A stretch of DNA of 64,000 nucleotides from an uncultured Eubacterium sp. Its GTDB lineage: Bacteria > Bacillota_A > Clostridia > Lachnospirales > Lachnospiraceae. Shown piece by piece: positions 1 through 8,370 of this stretch. The first letter of the stretch is position 1. Every line of letters begins with the position of its first letter. The position numbers and the translations under genes are program-made. Below the pieces are notes generated by a model. That model was not told the origin of the DNA, made no database searches, and saw only the letters and a list, made by a program, of their open reading frames with translations. The DNA is taken from positions 1-64,000 of the forward strand of contig CAOKJJ010000002.1 of assembly GCA_948468465.1 (NCBI GenBank), read 5' to 3'.

Positions 1-39
1 GATGCGCATGCCAATCCTGCCATAATCTATCTCTTTCAT
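1..39 (-). CDS. XRE-family regulator, N-terminal end only (runs off the left edge)
   Basis: The first 13 codons on the minus strand read MKEIDYGRIGMRI, preceded by a good ribosome binding site (GGAGG, about 6 nt upstream of the ATG at 39). They match the start of the regulator at 46461-46805 (MRELDYGRMGMRI). By inference this is a second helix-turn-helix regulator of that type, heading a transcription unit to the left of the window. Only the start is visible, so its length and targets are unknown. Its upstream region (84-404) has the same layout as that of the element B regulator. Confidence 0.6.
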   Translation of the reverse strand, partial: MKEIDYGRIGMRI

Positions 40-83
40 AATGCCTCCATTTGCTGTTTGTGCTGCCATATGCCGCAGCTGCA

Positions 84-404
84 AAACATAACATTCTCTT
101 ATAAAATGTTATGTTTTCCGTGTGTAATTATATGTCCCAAAACCCGCATAAAATAAGGAAAAACCAGCATTTTGGGATTTATGGGGATGCCCGGAAAACA
201 AAAAATGTGAAGCAGCAGGCCGCAGCGGAAACAACGTATTTTGTTTTTGGATTTGTCGAAATTTTTGGCTATTTTTGCCAGGTTTTGCGCTGCTGTCTTT
301 GTCAAAATCAGCGAATAGTGCCAATTTTTTCATTAGTATTGCAAAAAAAAAGAAATTGGTATAGAATATAAAAAGATAACAATTTATAAGATAATGTTAT
401 CTTT
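84..404. promoter_or_regulatory. candidate invertible promoter (diverged copy) upstream of the partial XRE gene
   Basis: Two 33-bp sequences, 84-116 and 372-404, are inverted copies of each other with 4 mismatches. Each is itself palindromic (ATAAC...GTTAT arms). Just inside the right copy is a sigma-A-like promoter on the plus strand: TTGCAA at 339-344, 17 bp, TAGAAT at 362-367. As it stands it points away from the regulator at 1-39. Inversion would put its -10 near 121-126 on the minus strand, reading into that regulator. The repeats could instead be operators for the regulator. Confidence 0.4.
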
Positions 405-523
405 AAGAAGCTTATGTATTTGTAATTCATTCTATCAGGGTTTGTATTTTTTCAGATCATCTTTAGATCCTATATAGGTCATATTGAAATTTTCCAAATA
501 ACAGCAGGCAGAGAAATCGTTCC

Positions 524-658
524 GTAACAGTTCAGGTAGGTCTGCGCATTTACTGCGCAGACCGTATGATAATGTAGTGGCTGCAGGCATCCGGCCCATC
601 GCGAAGCGATTTTTAATGGCTGGATGCGTAACAGTTCAAGGGTTATCTGAACTGTTAC
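524..658. repeat. palindromic intergenic repeat element
   Basis: The element is bounded by a 12-bp inverted repeat (GTAACAGTTCAG at 524-535 and its complement at 647-658). A further direct copy of the motif is at 628-639. Inside are a perfect stem (GGTCTGCGCA at 539-548 with TGCGCAGACC at 554-563), a GCATCC/GGATGC stem (about 585-627) and a small ATCGCGAAGCGAT hairpin (598-610). It lies downstream of the 3' end of the SpoIID-like gene and looks like a REP/MITE-type folded repeat. No coding sequence is supported here. Confidence 0.6.
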
Positions 659-722
659 ATCGTTCTTGATTTCCATGCCTGCTATTTTACATAACTTCTT
701 GATTTACCTTTTCTCTGCCGCT

Positions 723-1124
723 CTAAGCAAGCTCTGCGATCCTTGATACTCCAACATATATTTCAGAAATCTTATACCATGTTCTGAAATCCACATCCCC
801 GGTAACCGGCAGTCCAAAAACAGACTGGAACTGTTCTACCGCTTCCTGTGTCCTTGGACCGTAAATACCATCTGCCGTAATTGTCGGCAGTGCAGGGTAC
901 GCTCTTGCGATACGATTAAGCTGCTCCTGCATCTGGCGGACTTTGCTGCCGGTAGATCCTATCGTCAGTACTACGCCCGGCCAGGAGGACGGAATGCCTG
1001 AGATCTCTTCTGCGGTATTGATATACATGTTGCTGCCGTAGTAATAGCGAAGGATTTCGATCGCAGAATATCCCTGATCTGCTCCTGTCAGACACGGACT
1101 AAAATAATTTCCTTTTTCAAACAT
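723..1124 (-). CDS. SpoIID-like/peptidoglycan-binding protein, C-terminal segment of the split gene
   Basis: Host sequence starts at codon Q (QGYSAIEILRYYYG), the end of the SpoIID signature. It continues into a peptidoglycan-binding-1 domain (GSTGSKVRQMQEQLNRI, then DGIYGPRTQEAVEQFQ) and stops at 723. The first 16 residues of this frame, including the apparent ATG at 1124, are encoded by element B and are not part of the original protein. Joining at the GAT core (1077-1079 with 47324-47326) puts this piece in frame behind the middle segment, giving WGSKYLGD|QGYSAIEIL. The product should bind cell-wall peptidoglycan. Whether the lone fragment is translated is unknown. Confidence 0.85.
   Translation of the reverse strand: MFEKGNYFSPCLTGADQGYSAIEILRYYYGSNMYINTAEEISGIPSSWPGVVLTIGSTGSKVRQMQEQLNRIARAYPALPTITADGIYGPRTQEAVEQFQSVFGLPVTGDVDFRTWYKISEIYVGVSRIAELA
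1077..1079 (-). other. element B attachment site, left end (core GAT on the minus strand)
   Basis: The minus strand here reads ...CAGGAGCAGAT|CAGGGATAT. The element side has half-site TTTAGTCC-N8-CAGGAGC, an inverted copy of the half-site at the other end of the element. The three bases GAT are shared with 47324-47326. Joining the two host flanks restores the SpoIID-like reading frame. Confidence 0.8.
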
Positions 1125-1128
1125 GCTC

Positions 1129-1227
1129 TGGACTTCGTATTCTGATCATGATATACTAAATCTACATTACTGTTCACACCTGCGGTGCTCACAGTAACAA
1201 ATCTACAAAAACCTGTGTTCTGTTACT
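1129..1227 (+). promoter_or_regulatory. promoter and possible operator of the two small genes
   Basis: TGGACT (1129-1134), a 17-bp spacer and TATACT (1152-1157) form a sigma-A-like promoter at the element B left end, reading inward. Downstream is a 7-bp inverted repeat, AGTAACA (1193-1199) and TGTTACT (1221-1227), that could be an operator. Confidence 0.5.
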
Positions 1228-1241
1228 CAGGAGGTGATCAT

Positions 1242-1433
1242 ATGCCAAGTGCAGCAGATATTATCAAAGATTCTGTAAATGAATTTTCCAGACTGCAAAA
1301 TTGGATGTTATCTGTTAAAGCCAAAAATGATATGGAAACTTATGAATCCATGCACGACAGATATATCGAATTAAAAGTAACACTAACAAGCTTAGGCGTA
1401 AATCTTGCAGAATTGGACAAGATCAAAGACTAG
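1242..1433 (+). CDS. small helical protein, first of a paralogous pair (unknown; candidate excision factor)
   Basis: This 63-residue protein starts at ATG 1242 behind a near-perfect ribosome binding site (AGGAGGTGATC). It is charged and predicted to be mostly helical, with no signal peptide or membrane segment. It matches its 63-residue neighbour along its whole length: ETYES-(M/L), L-K-(V/A)-TL/IL, GVNL, DKIKD/DRIKE. I do not recognise the family. It is the first gene inside the element B left attachment site. Small proteins next to att sites are sometimes recombination directionality factors, as in SPbeta and the C. difficile skin element, but that role here is only inferred. Confidence 0.7.
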   Translation: MPSAADIIKDSVNEFSRLQNWMLSVKAKNDMETYESMHDRYIELKVTLTSLGVNLAELDKIKD

Positions 1434-1447
1434 TGGAGGTGAAAAAA

Positions 1448-1639
1448 ATGCCAAACACATTAGAGGTCGCAAGAGATGCGATTGAACAATTTCAAAAAGT
1501 TCAGAAACATATGTTAATCGCAAAAAAAGAAAACGCAGCAGAAACATATGAAAGTTTAAAGGAGGACTACTTGTCATTGAAAGCCATTTTAAATGTTGCA
1601 GGCGTTAATCTTACTGATATTGACAGAATTAAAGAATAA
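1448..1639 (+). CDS. small helical protein, second of a paralogous pair (unknown)
   Basis: This 63-residue paralogue of the gene just upstream starts 14 bp after it with its own strong ribosome binding site (GGAGGTG), so the two should be co-transcribed. Conserved positions are spread over the whole length and end in GVNLTDIDRIKE. The pair looks like a tandem duplication. A rho-independent terminator follows directly. The function is unknown; excision control, DNA binding or a small structural role would all fit. Confidence 0.7.
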   Translation: MPNTLEVARDAIEQFQKVQKHMLIAKKENAAETYESLKEDYLSLKAILNVAGVNLTDIDRIKE

Positions 1640-1661
1640 AATCTGGATCGGGAAGTAATTA

Positions 1662-1690
1662 GGGTGCAAATTTTCTTAGCACCCTTTTTA
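1662..1690 (+). terminator. rho-independent terminator of the small-gene pair
   Basis: GGGTGC (1662-1667) pairs with GCACCC (1679-1684) across an 11-nt loop and is followed by a T run. It closes the two-gene plus-strand unit. Confidence 0.85.
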
Positions 1691-1711
1691 TAATCTCATA
1701 CAGTGCTGTGC

Positions 1712-1875
1712 TAGAGCGTGTTTGAAAAATCATTCCCGCGATCTGCACTCCCCACTTTGCGGATAATTCATCCCAAATTTAATCAACATAGCCCGCTATG
1801 CCTCATAAATTTGGGATAAATTCTCCACAAAGTGTGAAGCACATCTCACGGAAAGCATTTTTCAAACACGCTCTA
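1712..1875. repeat. 164-bp long-hairpin repeat (MITE-like)
   Basis: Perfect 19-bp terminal inverted repeats (TAGAGCGTGTTTGAAAAAT at 1712-1730 and its complement at 1857-1875) continue inward as an imperfect palindrome (CCCAAATTT near 1780, AAATTTGGG near 1807). The whole unit can fold into one long hairpin. No coding potential is seen. It is a non-autonomous repeat between the small-gene pair and the recombinases. Confidence 0.7.
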
Positions 1876-1930
1876 AGGAACTGGCGATAAATAACTCATG
1901 TATCTGACTTGTCTAAATCTTCGCCAGTTC

Positions 1931-3526
1931 CTAATGGTGGAAAAATTGACAGCTGACAGCACCTTCATCCCGATAATCCCAGACAATCTGCACTCTTTTC
2001 CCCGGATAAACAATCACGGCCTGAAGAATATCCGCCGTCATATCTTCTGATAATTTTTCTATTTCCGCAAATTTATCTTCCCTCTTTTCATTCATACTGC
2101 CATGATCCATTGTCATTTCCAGTTCCAGTTTTTCTATCTGAGCCGAAACATCCCTGCATTTTTCCAGTGCAGCCCTTTTAAGCCTGAGATAGCCTTCCTT
2201 TTCCAATTCCCCAAAAGCAAACTTTTCATACAGCTCCCGCATATGGCTTTCCAGGCTGTTACGGGATTGTTTCAGCATACAAAGCTTTTTCCTGAAATCA
2301 TTTTTCTTTAAAACATCTTGGTTCGCTATTTGACAACGCTGCCTCTCCTCCCATACCCGACTGATATCTACCGCATATTTCACCTGTTCCCGGATATTTT
2401 TCGCAACGATCTCCAATAAATCTGCCTGTGGAATGCGCTCCTGCGGGCAGGCATAGGCATCCGTCATACTGGATGTCATACAAGTATAGTATGGCTTTTT
2501 CCTGCTGCCGACACACGTCATGCATCGCCCGCATATCCCGCACCGCACTTTTTTATACAGCAGATGTTCCGTCTTTCGGACTGCACCGCGCTGTGCATAT
2601 GCACGCAGCTTCTGCTGTGCCTGATCAAATTCTGCCTTGGAAATAATGCCCTCATGGGCATGTTCAACTGTAATCCATTCCGCCTTATTTACCTTCACCT
2701 GACGGATATTTCCTGCTCCCTCACGCTTTTTCCTGCCAAATACTGCTTTTCCGGTATAACGCTCATCCCGCAGTATTTTTATGACTGTTTCCGGCGTCCA
2801 GAAGTTATCTTCCCGTATGCAGTTCCAGACCGTGCGGCCGCATCCGTTCATTCGTTTGTACTGCATAGGCGTCAGAATGTGTCTTTGATTCATCTCACGG
2901 GCAATCTGCAGTGTGGACATCCCGTCTGCCGCCATGCAAAAAATGATGCGGACATTTCCAGCCGCATCCGGATCCGGTATGATACGGTTTTTGTGGTCTG
3001 CGTCTTTTACATATCCATAAGGCGCAAAGGCCGCTGCATATTTTCCCTGCTGCGCCTGAAAACGCAACGCGTTTTTTACTTTATCAGATATATCACGGCT
3101 GTAAATATCATGAAGCAGCGTTTGAAATGCTATCTCAAGACTTTCCGCTGACGCCGCGTTCCAACTATCAAAACTGTCATTTACCGCAATAAAACGAACA
3201 CCTAAAAACGGAAACACCCGTGAAATGTAATTTCCGACTTCCAGATAATTGCGCCCAAATCTAGATAAATCTTTTACCACTATACACTGAATCCGTCCCT
3301 CTTTTACCTGCTTTAACATTTCCATGACCGCAGGCCGCTTAAAATTTCTGCCGCTCCATCCATCATCGCAAAATTCTGCAATCTGTGCATGCTTAAATTC
3401 AGGCTGTTTACTAATAAAATCCGAAATAAGATTCCTCTGGTTTGCGATACTGTCCGACTCTGTTTTCTCAACTTGTTTCAAATCCTGGTCCTCATATGAA
3501 ATACGCAGATAGCGTGCAATTGTCAG
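1931..3526 (-). CDS. large serine recombinase, third of the trio
   Basis: It has a resolvase catalytic domain, the recombinase domain, a zinc ribbon (CGICGRCMTC... with later Cys) and a C-terminal coiled coil, about 530 residues. The catalytic-serine motif RYLRISYEDQD lies upstream of the first TTG (3481). The start must therefore be further up, probably CTG at 3526 behind GAGG, since an in-frame stop lies near 3560 and no ATG or GTG is available. Other active-site features are VVKDLSRFGRNYLEVGNY and the YSRDIS region. It ends about 850 bp from the element B left att site. It most likely takes part in integration or excision of B with the two recombinases upstream; the division of labour is unknown. 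Confidence 0.85.
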   Translation of the reverse strand: MTIARYLRISYEDQDLKQVEKTESDSIANQRNLISDFISKQPEFKHAQIAEFCDDGWSGRNFKRPAVMEMLKQVKEGRIQCIVVKDLSRFGRNYLEVGNYISRVFPFLGVRFIAVNDSFDSWNAASAESLEIAFQTLLHDIYSRDISDKVKNALRFQAQQGKYAAAFAPYGYVKDADHKNRIIPDPDAAGNVRIIFCMAADGMSTLQIAREMNQRHILTPMQYKRMNGCGRTVWNCIREDNFWTPETVIKILRDERYTGKAVFGRKKREGAGNIRQVKVNKAEWITVEHAHEGIISKAEFDQAQQKLRAYAQRGAVRKTEHLLYKKVRCGICGRCMTCVGSRKKPYYTCMTSSMTDAYACPQERIPQADLLEIVAKNIREQVKYAVDISRVWEERQRCQIANQDVLKKNDFRKKLCMLKQSRNSLESHMRELYEKFAFGELEKEGYLRLKRAALEKCRDVSAQIEKLELEMTMDHGSMNEKREDKFAEIEKLSEDMTADILQAVIVYPGKRVQIVWDYRDEGAVSCQFFHH

Positions 3527-3559
3527 AAAACATCCCTCTTTTCCTTCAAAAAATGCTTT

Positions 3560-4573
3560 TCAATAATACTTTTCAATAATGCTTTTTTTCTCTGCAGAAA
3601 TTTTTTGCACAGCCTGAAATACTTCTTCTGTTATGATCGGAGCATGCGTATTCCGTACAATCGTCCATTCGGATGCAGGAAGCATTTTCTGCCTTTTGCC
3701 TTCATAAAAAGATGCTCTTTTGCGTCCCTGTACCATATGCCCCAAATATACCTGATTGCTTAAAATCTTCCTTATCGTCTGCGCCTGCCATAAGACATCC
3801 GCATAACGCTCACATGCTGTAAACCCTTTCAAATAACGGTAATGTGACGGCGAAGGAATCCCTTTCTGATTGAAGCTGTCCGCAATGTCCCGACAGCTCC
3901 TGCCCATCCGGCGCATTTCAAAGATTTCCCGTACAATCGGCGCTGTTTCCTCATCCGGTTCTATCCGGCGCGAATCAAACGCGCACTTTCGGTAGCCATA
4001 TGCCGCCCATGCACCGGTAAATTCTCCCCTTTGCTGCCGGGCCACATACGATGCGCCGACTTTTTTTGAAATATCCCTGCTGTACATTTCATTCATTATA
4101 TTTTTTAATGGAATCATGTACTCATCACTGATGCGCTCTGCCTTCAGTGAATCAAAATGATCCGTCACCGACAAAAAACGAATGCCTAAAAAAGGAAAAA
4201 CCCGTTCCAGATAATTACCCGTTTCAAGGTAATTACGTCCGAAACGCGAAAGATCTTTCACAACAATGCAGTCTATCCTGCCTGCTCTTACATCTTTCAT
4301 AAGTCTTTCAAACTCCGGCCGTTCAAAATGAATTCCCGTCTGCCCGTTATCGCAGTATATTCCGCAAAGCTCCATATCTTCCTGCTGTTCAATAAACCCG
4401 CGGATCAGTTCTTTTTGATTTTCTATCGTATCCGAGCCCTTTTTTTTACTGTCTTCAATGGAAAGCCTTGCATAACCGCCTGCATGGTACATGCGCTTTT
4501 TTTCCGTTTGTGCCTGTGTTTCTATACCTGCAGACAGCTGCAGCGGATTTACCTTCCGCTTTGTCCTTGCCAT
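3560..4573 (-). CDS. serine recombinase, second of the trio, short form
   Basis: It starts at MARTKRKV behind a strong ribosome binding site (GGGGGAGG), 337 residues. The catalytic domain is complete (GGYARLSIEDSKKKGSDTIE; KDLSRFGRNYLETGNY) and the recombinase domain follows. The protein stops soon after it (AVQKISAEKKSIIEKYY), so the zinc ribbon and coiled coil of the other two are missing. It may be a naturally short partner in a heteromeric system, or it may have been truncated; the next ORF begins almost directly after it. It has the same orientation and operon as both neighbours. Confidence 0.85.
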   Translation of the reverse strand: MARTKRKVNPLQLSAGIETQAQTEKKRMYHAGGYARLSIEDSKKKGSDTIENQKELIRGFIEQQEDMELCGIYCDNGQTGIHFERPEFERLMKDVRAGRIDCIVVKDLSRFGRNYLETGNYLERVFPFLGIRFLSVTDHFDSLKAERISDEYMIPLKNIMNEMYSRDISKKVGASYVARQQRGEFTGAWAAYGYRKCAFDSRRIEPDEETAPIVREIFEMRRMGRSCRDIADSFNQKGIPSPSHYRYLKGFTACERYADVLWQAQTIRKILSNQVYLGHMVQGRKRASFYEGKRQKMLPASEWTIVRNTHAPIITEEVFQAVQKISAEKKSIIEKYY

Positions 4574-4649
4574 GATACCGCCTCCCCCTTCAGATCTTTT
4601 TACTGTCCACAGTCCCATATCATTTACTTAAACTTTTCACAGTCAGACA

Positions 4650-6227
4650 CTACTCCCAAAACGCATCCCTCCAATTGAACACAATTTCCAAACGCTTATT
4701 ACAGCATACAAATATTCTTTTAACAAGTGACGCAACCAAAGTCCGGTCAAGTTCTGTGATATCCCATTCGCCTCCCTCTCTGCTGGCTGCAATTGCCTGT
4801 TCCATTTCCTCACGAATATGATCCGCCTGCTCCTCTGTCTCTGCTAAATGCGCGGTATAATCCCGTTTCAGCGTCACATATTCTTCTTGGCTGATCACCC
4901 CATCCGACAGGCTTTCAAAAAGTGAATGCAGCAGATGACGGTATCTTTCCGCTTCTTCTCTCTTTTTCTCCAAACGGTCTTTATATTTGCTGACGCCTGC
5001 CTCACGCTGCCTCGCTTCTTCCGCCATCCGCTGTAATCCGCAAATTCCTATCATATTTTGTATCTGTTTGCTTAGCGAAACAAACACCATGTTCTCCAGC
5101 ACGCTGTCCCGTATACTGTGAGCAGAACATTTTTTCTCATTTTTATGTGCTGCACAGACATAATAAACGTATTTCTTTTTTTTAGACGGTACTGTTTTGC
5201 GTATCATAGACGCCCCGCATTCCCCGCAGTATACAATGCCTGAAAACAGTTCTGCCCTGCTGCTGCCCGGACTTGTGCGTGTGTCTCGTGCGAGCACCTG
5301 CTGTACAATCGAAAAATCATTCGGCGAAATAATCGCTTCATGTGCACCTGGCACAATATCCCATTCCGCGCGCGGTTTCACGATGCGGCGCTTTACTTTA
5401 TAGCTGGGCGTCGTATTCTTACCCTGCGCAAGCATGCCCGTGTACACCTCATTTTTCAGTATCCGCAAAACCGCAGCCGCATTCCAGCAGGAATGCGCAT
5501 GTGTACAAAACGGAGTGGAAAACCGCATCCCCAGCGATTTTTTATAATCCATCGGCGCCAGAATCCCATTTTCATTCAAACGGTCTGCAATGTCTCCGGC
5601 GCTTATGCCGTCCATTTTCCAGCGAAAAATATCCCTCACCACCTCCGCGGCATATACATCCGCAACCAGATGATTTTTATTTTCCGGATCTTTTAAATAC
5701 CCGTATACAGCAAAAGCTCCGGTAAAGTCACCCCGCCTTCGCTTGATCTCCAGCTGGCTTCGTATTTTTACGGAAGTATCCCTGCAGTACGCCTCATTGA
5801 TCAGATTTTTAAAAGGGATCATCAGGCTGTCTGCTTCTTTATTGCTGTTTAGGCTGTCATAGCCGTCATTGATTGCGATAAATCGCACGCCCAGAAACGG
5901 GAATATTCGTTCGATATACTCTCCCGCATCCAGATAGTTTCTGCCAAAGCGAGACAAATCCTTTACTACGATGCAGTCTATCTTCCCTGCCTTTACATCC
6001 GTCATCATTTCCTGAAAAGCGGGACGTTCAAAGCTGGATCCGGAAAAACCGTCGTCCACTCTCATCCCGCATTCCATAAGCTCCGGATGACGGTGAAAAT
6101 AATCGCGAATCAGCTCCTTCTGCCCCGTAACGCTGTTGCTTTCCTCCCGGTCGGCATCTTCATGCGACAGACGTACATAGCCGCAGGCATTCCATGACTT
6201 TTTGCTTTTTACCGCACTGCTCAGCAT
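4650..6227 (-). CDS. large serine recombinase, first of the trio
   Basis: This 525-residue full-length protein has the catalytic domain with nucleophile Ser in GYVRLSHEDAD and arginines in KDLSRFGRNYLDAGEY, a recombinase domain (about 170-290), a zinc ribbon (CGECGASM...CAAHKNEKKCSAH) and a coiled coil (about 400-470). The start overlaps the end of the DUF6870-like gene by 7 bp, which implies translational coupling. It is the most complete candidate integrase of element B. Tandem recombinase sets of this kind are known on some Gram-positive integrative elements. Confidence 0.92.
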   Translation of the reverse strand: MLSSAVKSKKSWNACGYVRLSHEDADREESNSVTGQKELIRDYFHRHPELMECGMRVDDGFSGSSFERPAFQEMMTDVKAGKIDCIVVKDLSRFGRNYLDAGEYIERIFPFLGVRFIAINDGYDSLNSNKEADSLMIPFKNLINEAYCRDTSVKIRSQLEIKRRRGDFTGAFAVYGYLKDPENKNHLVADVYAAEVVRDIFRWKMDGISAGDIADRLNENGILAPMDYKKSLGMRFSTPFCTHAHSCWNAAAVLRILKNEVYTGMLAQGKNTTPSYKVKRRIVKPRAEWDIVPGAHEAIISPNDFSIVQQVLARDTRTSPGSSRAELFSGIVYCGECGASMIRKTVPSKKKKYVYYVCAAHKNEKKCSAHSIRDSVLENMVFVSLSKQIQNMIGICGLQRMAEEARQREAGVSKYKDRLEKKREEAERYRHLLHSLFESLSDGVISQEEYVTLKRDYTAHLAETEEQADHIREEMEQAIAASREGGEWDITELDRTLVASLVKRIFVCCNKRLEIVFNWRDAFWE

Positions 6228-6487
6228 TTTGCCCGCATGTAAGAAATCATTCTTTCTTCCAGTGTCGTATCCGTATCCGCAAAACTTACTTTTACTACAT
6301 ACGCACCGTGACGATAACAGTATGGATTGCCGATCTGACTGATAAAATCTATCATACGCTCCTTTTTCGAAAGCTCTGCGTTCACAGTTACCTCCTGTAT
6401 ATCTTTTAATTCACCGAGTTCTGCCGTTCTTAAGTCTGCCGCCTGCATCCTTTTGATATCTTCTGGTGTAATTGCCTGTACATCCAT
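6221..6487 (-). CDS. DUF6870-like small protein coupled to the recombinases
   Basis: This 88-residue soluble protein contains QIGNPYCYRHGAYVVKVSF followed by TLEERMISYM. I recognise it as the DUF6870-type protein that recurs beside recombinases in Lachnospiraceae, but I could not check this. It has no known activity. Its stop overlaps the start of the first recombinase, so the two are probably translated together, and a role in regulating or assisting recombination is possible. Confidence 0.6.
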   Translation of the reverse strand: MDVQAITPEDIKRMQAADLRTAELGELKDIQEVTVNAELSKKERMIDFISQIGNPYCYRHGAYVVKVSFADTDTTLEERMISYMRAKC

Positions 6488-6565
6488 AGAAATCAGAAAT
6501 CCTCTGCGCTTTTTTTCATTCTATGTATGTTCTGCCTGTACACATGACATCAAAATCAAAAAATC

Positions 6566-8257
6566 TTATTTTTCTGCCAGCATGACCCTGCACCTCTTTT
6601 TATAACATGCAATGCCATATTTGATAATCTTCTCTATTCCGTCGTCTTCCAGGTCATCTTCATATCTCGTATGCTCGATCTGCTTTAATGCCTCCTTACA
6701 TGCCGCGTCCAGATTTCCGTCATGCGCATATTTCACTTCTATAATAATCCCCATGTCTCCAGTATCCGGTTCCACAAGAATATCCGCATATCCTTCGCCC
6801 ATTTCCCTGTTGGAGGAAATTCCCCACCGCGTTTTCACGCCCAATATTCCAAGCAACACTCCATGATAAAAGTTTTCTTTCATATCTTTTCTTACGGCCG
6901 TATCACGGATGCTGATCGTTTTGCGCAGATACTGCGTAAAAATCCTCTCCACCTGTTCCGCATCTTCCTGCTGCATCGCGTCACAGAAACGGTTCAGCAT
7001 ATCCCCGTCTTCCCGGACATTTTCTCTAAACAATTCCATAATCTGCGTTACAAAAATATCCCGGATCTCCAGATTTGGAATGGCCAGCTTCATCCGCTTT
7101 CCCTCCGCCTTTCCCCGCTGCGTCAGATATCCGGTTGTAAAAAGCAGGCTCCAGATATTGTCTATCGTTTCATAAATCTCTTCATACGTCAGTTCCTGAT
7201 GGATTTCCTTTACAATGATCTCACCCGCCACCAGGCTCTCAATCTCCTTCTTTGTCGTGGCATTTGCAGATTCCCGGATAAAACGTTTCACTGCGTCGTT
7301 GCTGCTGGTGTTGATCCAGTAATTCTCTGGCTGTGCCTCCTTATTGTCCAATAAAGAATCACAGTAATTTAAAACATCCCACGGGCAATAAATATCCATA
7401 TTTCCAAACTGATATCCATCGTACCACTTCTTTGCTACATGATAACTATCCAGATATCCATAATACTCTAACAACGACTTTACTTCTGTATCGGTAAATC
7501 CAAAATACTCACTGAACCTTTCTCCTGTAACAGAACATACTTTCAAATTATTCAGTCCGGTAAAAATACTCTCCTTTGAAATCCTAAGACACCCTGTCAG
7601 TACTGCAAGTTTCAGGCTTCTGTTTGTCTTTAACGCCTCTCCAAGCAGATTACGGATCAGCGAAATCATCTGATCATAGTATCCATTCGCATGAGCCTTC
7701 GCCAACGGAACGTCATATTCGTCAATCAGTAAAACAGCCTTTGTATGATGATGCTTTTCCAGCATTTCTGACAATATTTTCAGACTGCCGCAAAACGCAG
7801 ACTCGTCCATGCTGCTGTCCAAAAGTTTTTGATATTCCATCTTGTCATTGTCACTTAGCGCATCGCTTTCCAAAAGGTACTGCACGCTTGCTGCCGCCCT
7901 TCTTATCTCGTGGGCTCCCATCCGAAACGCCATTTCAAAATTCCGTCCGTCCATCCCTTTCAAAGAAACAAATACGACCGGATATTTGCCCATATATTCC
8001 TCACATAACGCAGCCTCTTTTGAAATTTCCAGCCCGTCAAAAATACTTTTATCCCCCTGCAGGGAAAAAAAATTCTCCAGCATGCTCATATTCAGCGATT
8101 TTCCGAACCTTCTGGGACGGGTAAACAAATTCACTTCTCCCCAGCTGAAAAGAAGTTCTTTAATAAGTCCTGTTTTATCTATATAGTAAAAATCGTCGGT
8201 ACGAAGCTTTTCAAAATCGTCGATTCCAATCGGCAGTTTTTTCTTTCTCATCTCCAT
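6566..8257 (-). CDS. AAA-ATPase-like / PD-(D/E)XK nuclease-fold protein (DUF1703 type)
   Basis: This 563-residue protein opens with the family signature (LPIGIDDFEKLRTDDFYYID, then FTRPRRFGKSLNMSML, a Walker-A-like loop) and has a Walker B region VLLIDEYDVPLAKA. The C-terminal domain has the PD-(D/E)XK pattern (ADILVEPD...IIIEVKYA). Such proteins form large families in gut Firmicutes and Bacteroidetes, and their biological role is unsettled. It lies between the glycan operon and the recombinases and may be cargo or part of the mobile module. The start is the first Met with a nearby purine-rich site. Confidence 0.85.
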   Translation of the reverse strand: MEMRKKKLPIGIDDFEKLRTDDFYYIDKTGLIKELLFSWGEVNLFTRPRRFGKSLNMSMLENFFSLQGDKSIFDGLEISKEAALCEEYMGKYPVVFVSLKGMDGRNFEMAFRMGAHEIRRAAASVQYLLESDALSDNDKMEYQKLLDSSMDESAFCGSLKILSEMLEKHHHTKAVLLIDEYDVPLAKAHANGYYDQMISLIRNLLGEALKTNRSLKLAVLTGCLRISKESIFTGLNNLKVCSVTGERFSEYFGFTDTEVKSLLEYYGYLDSYHVAKKWYDGYQFGNMDIYCPWDVLNYCDSLLDNKEAQPENYWINTSSNDAVKRFIRESANATTKKEIESLVAGEIIVKEIHQELTYEEIYETIDNIWSLLFTTGYLTQRGKAEGKRMKLAIPNLEIRDIFVTQIMELFRENVREDGDMLNRFCDAMQQEDAEQVERIFTQYLRKTISIRDTAVRKDMKENFYHGVLLGILGVKTRWGISSNREMGEGYADILVEPDTGDMGIIIEVKYAHDGNLDAACKEALKQIEHTRYEDDLEDDGIEKIIKYGIACYKKRCRVMLAEK

Positions 8258-8370
8258 TTCTTTCCACGCTCCTTCCAGCTTTCTGTTAAGGCTCTGTTAT
8301 AAAATAAACATTTCCTTGCGCTCCTAAACTCATTATATCAACTGGGCGGTGGGATTGCCATAAAAACTTT

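Noticed and set aside
99..371. Overlapping 60-90-codon frames on both strands at the left edge
   Set aside because: No ribosome binding sites or recognisable domains; they lie over the regulatory repeats.
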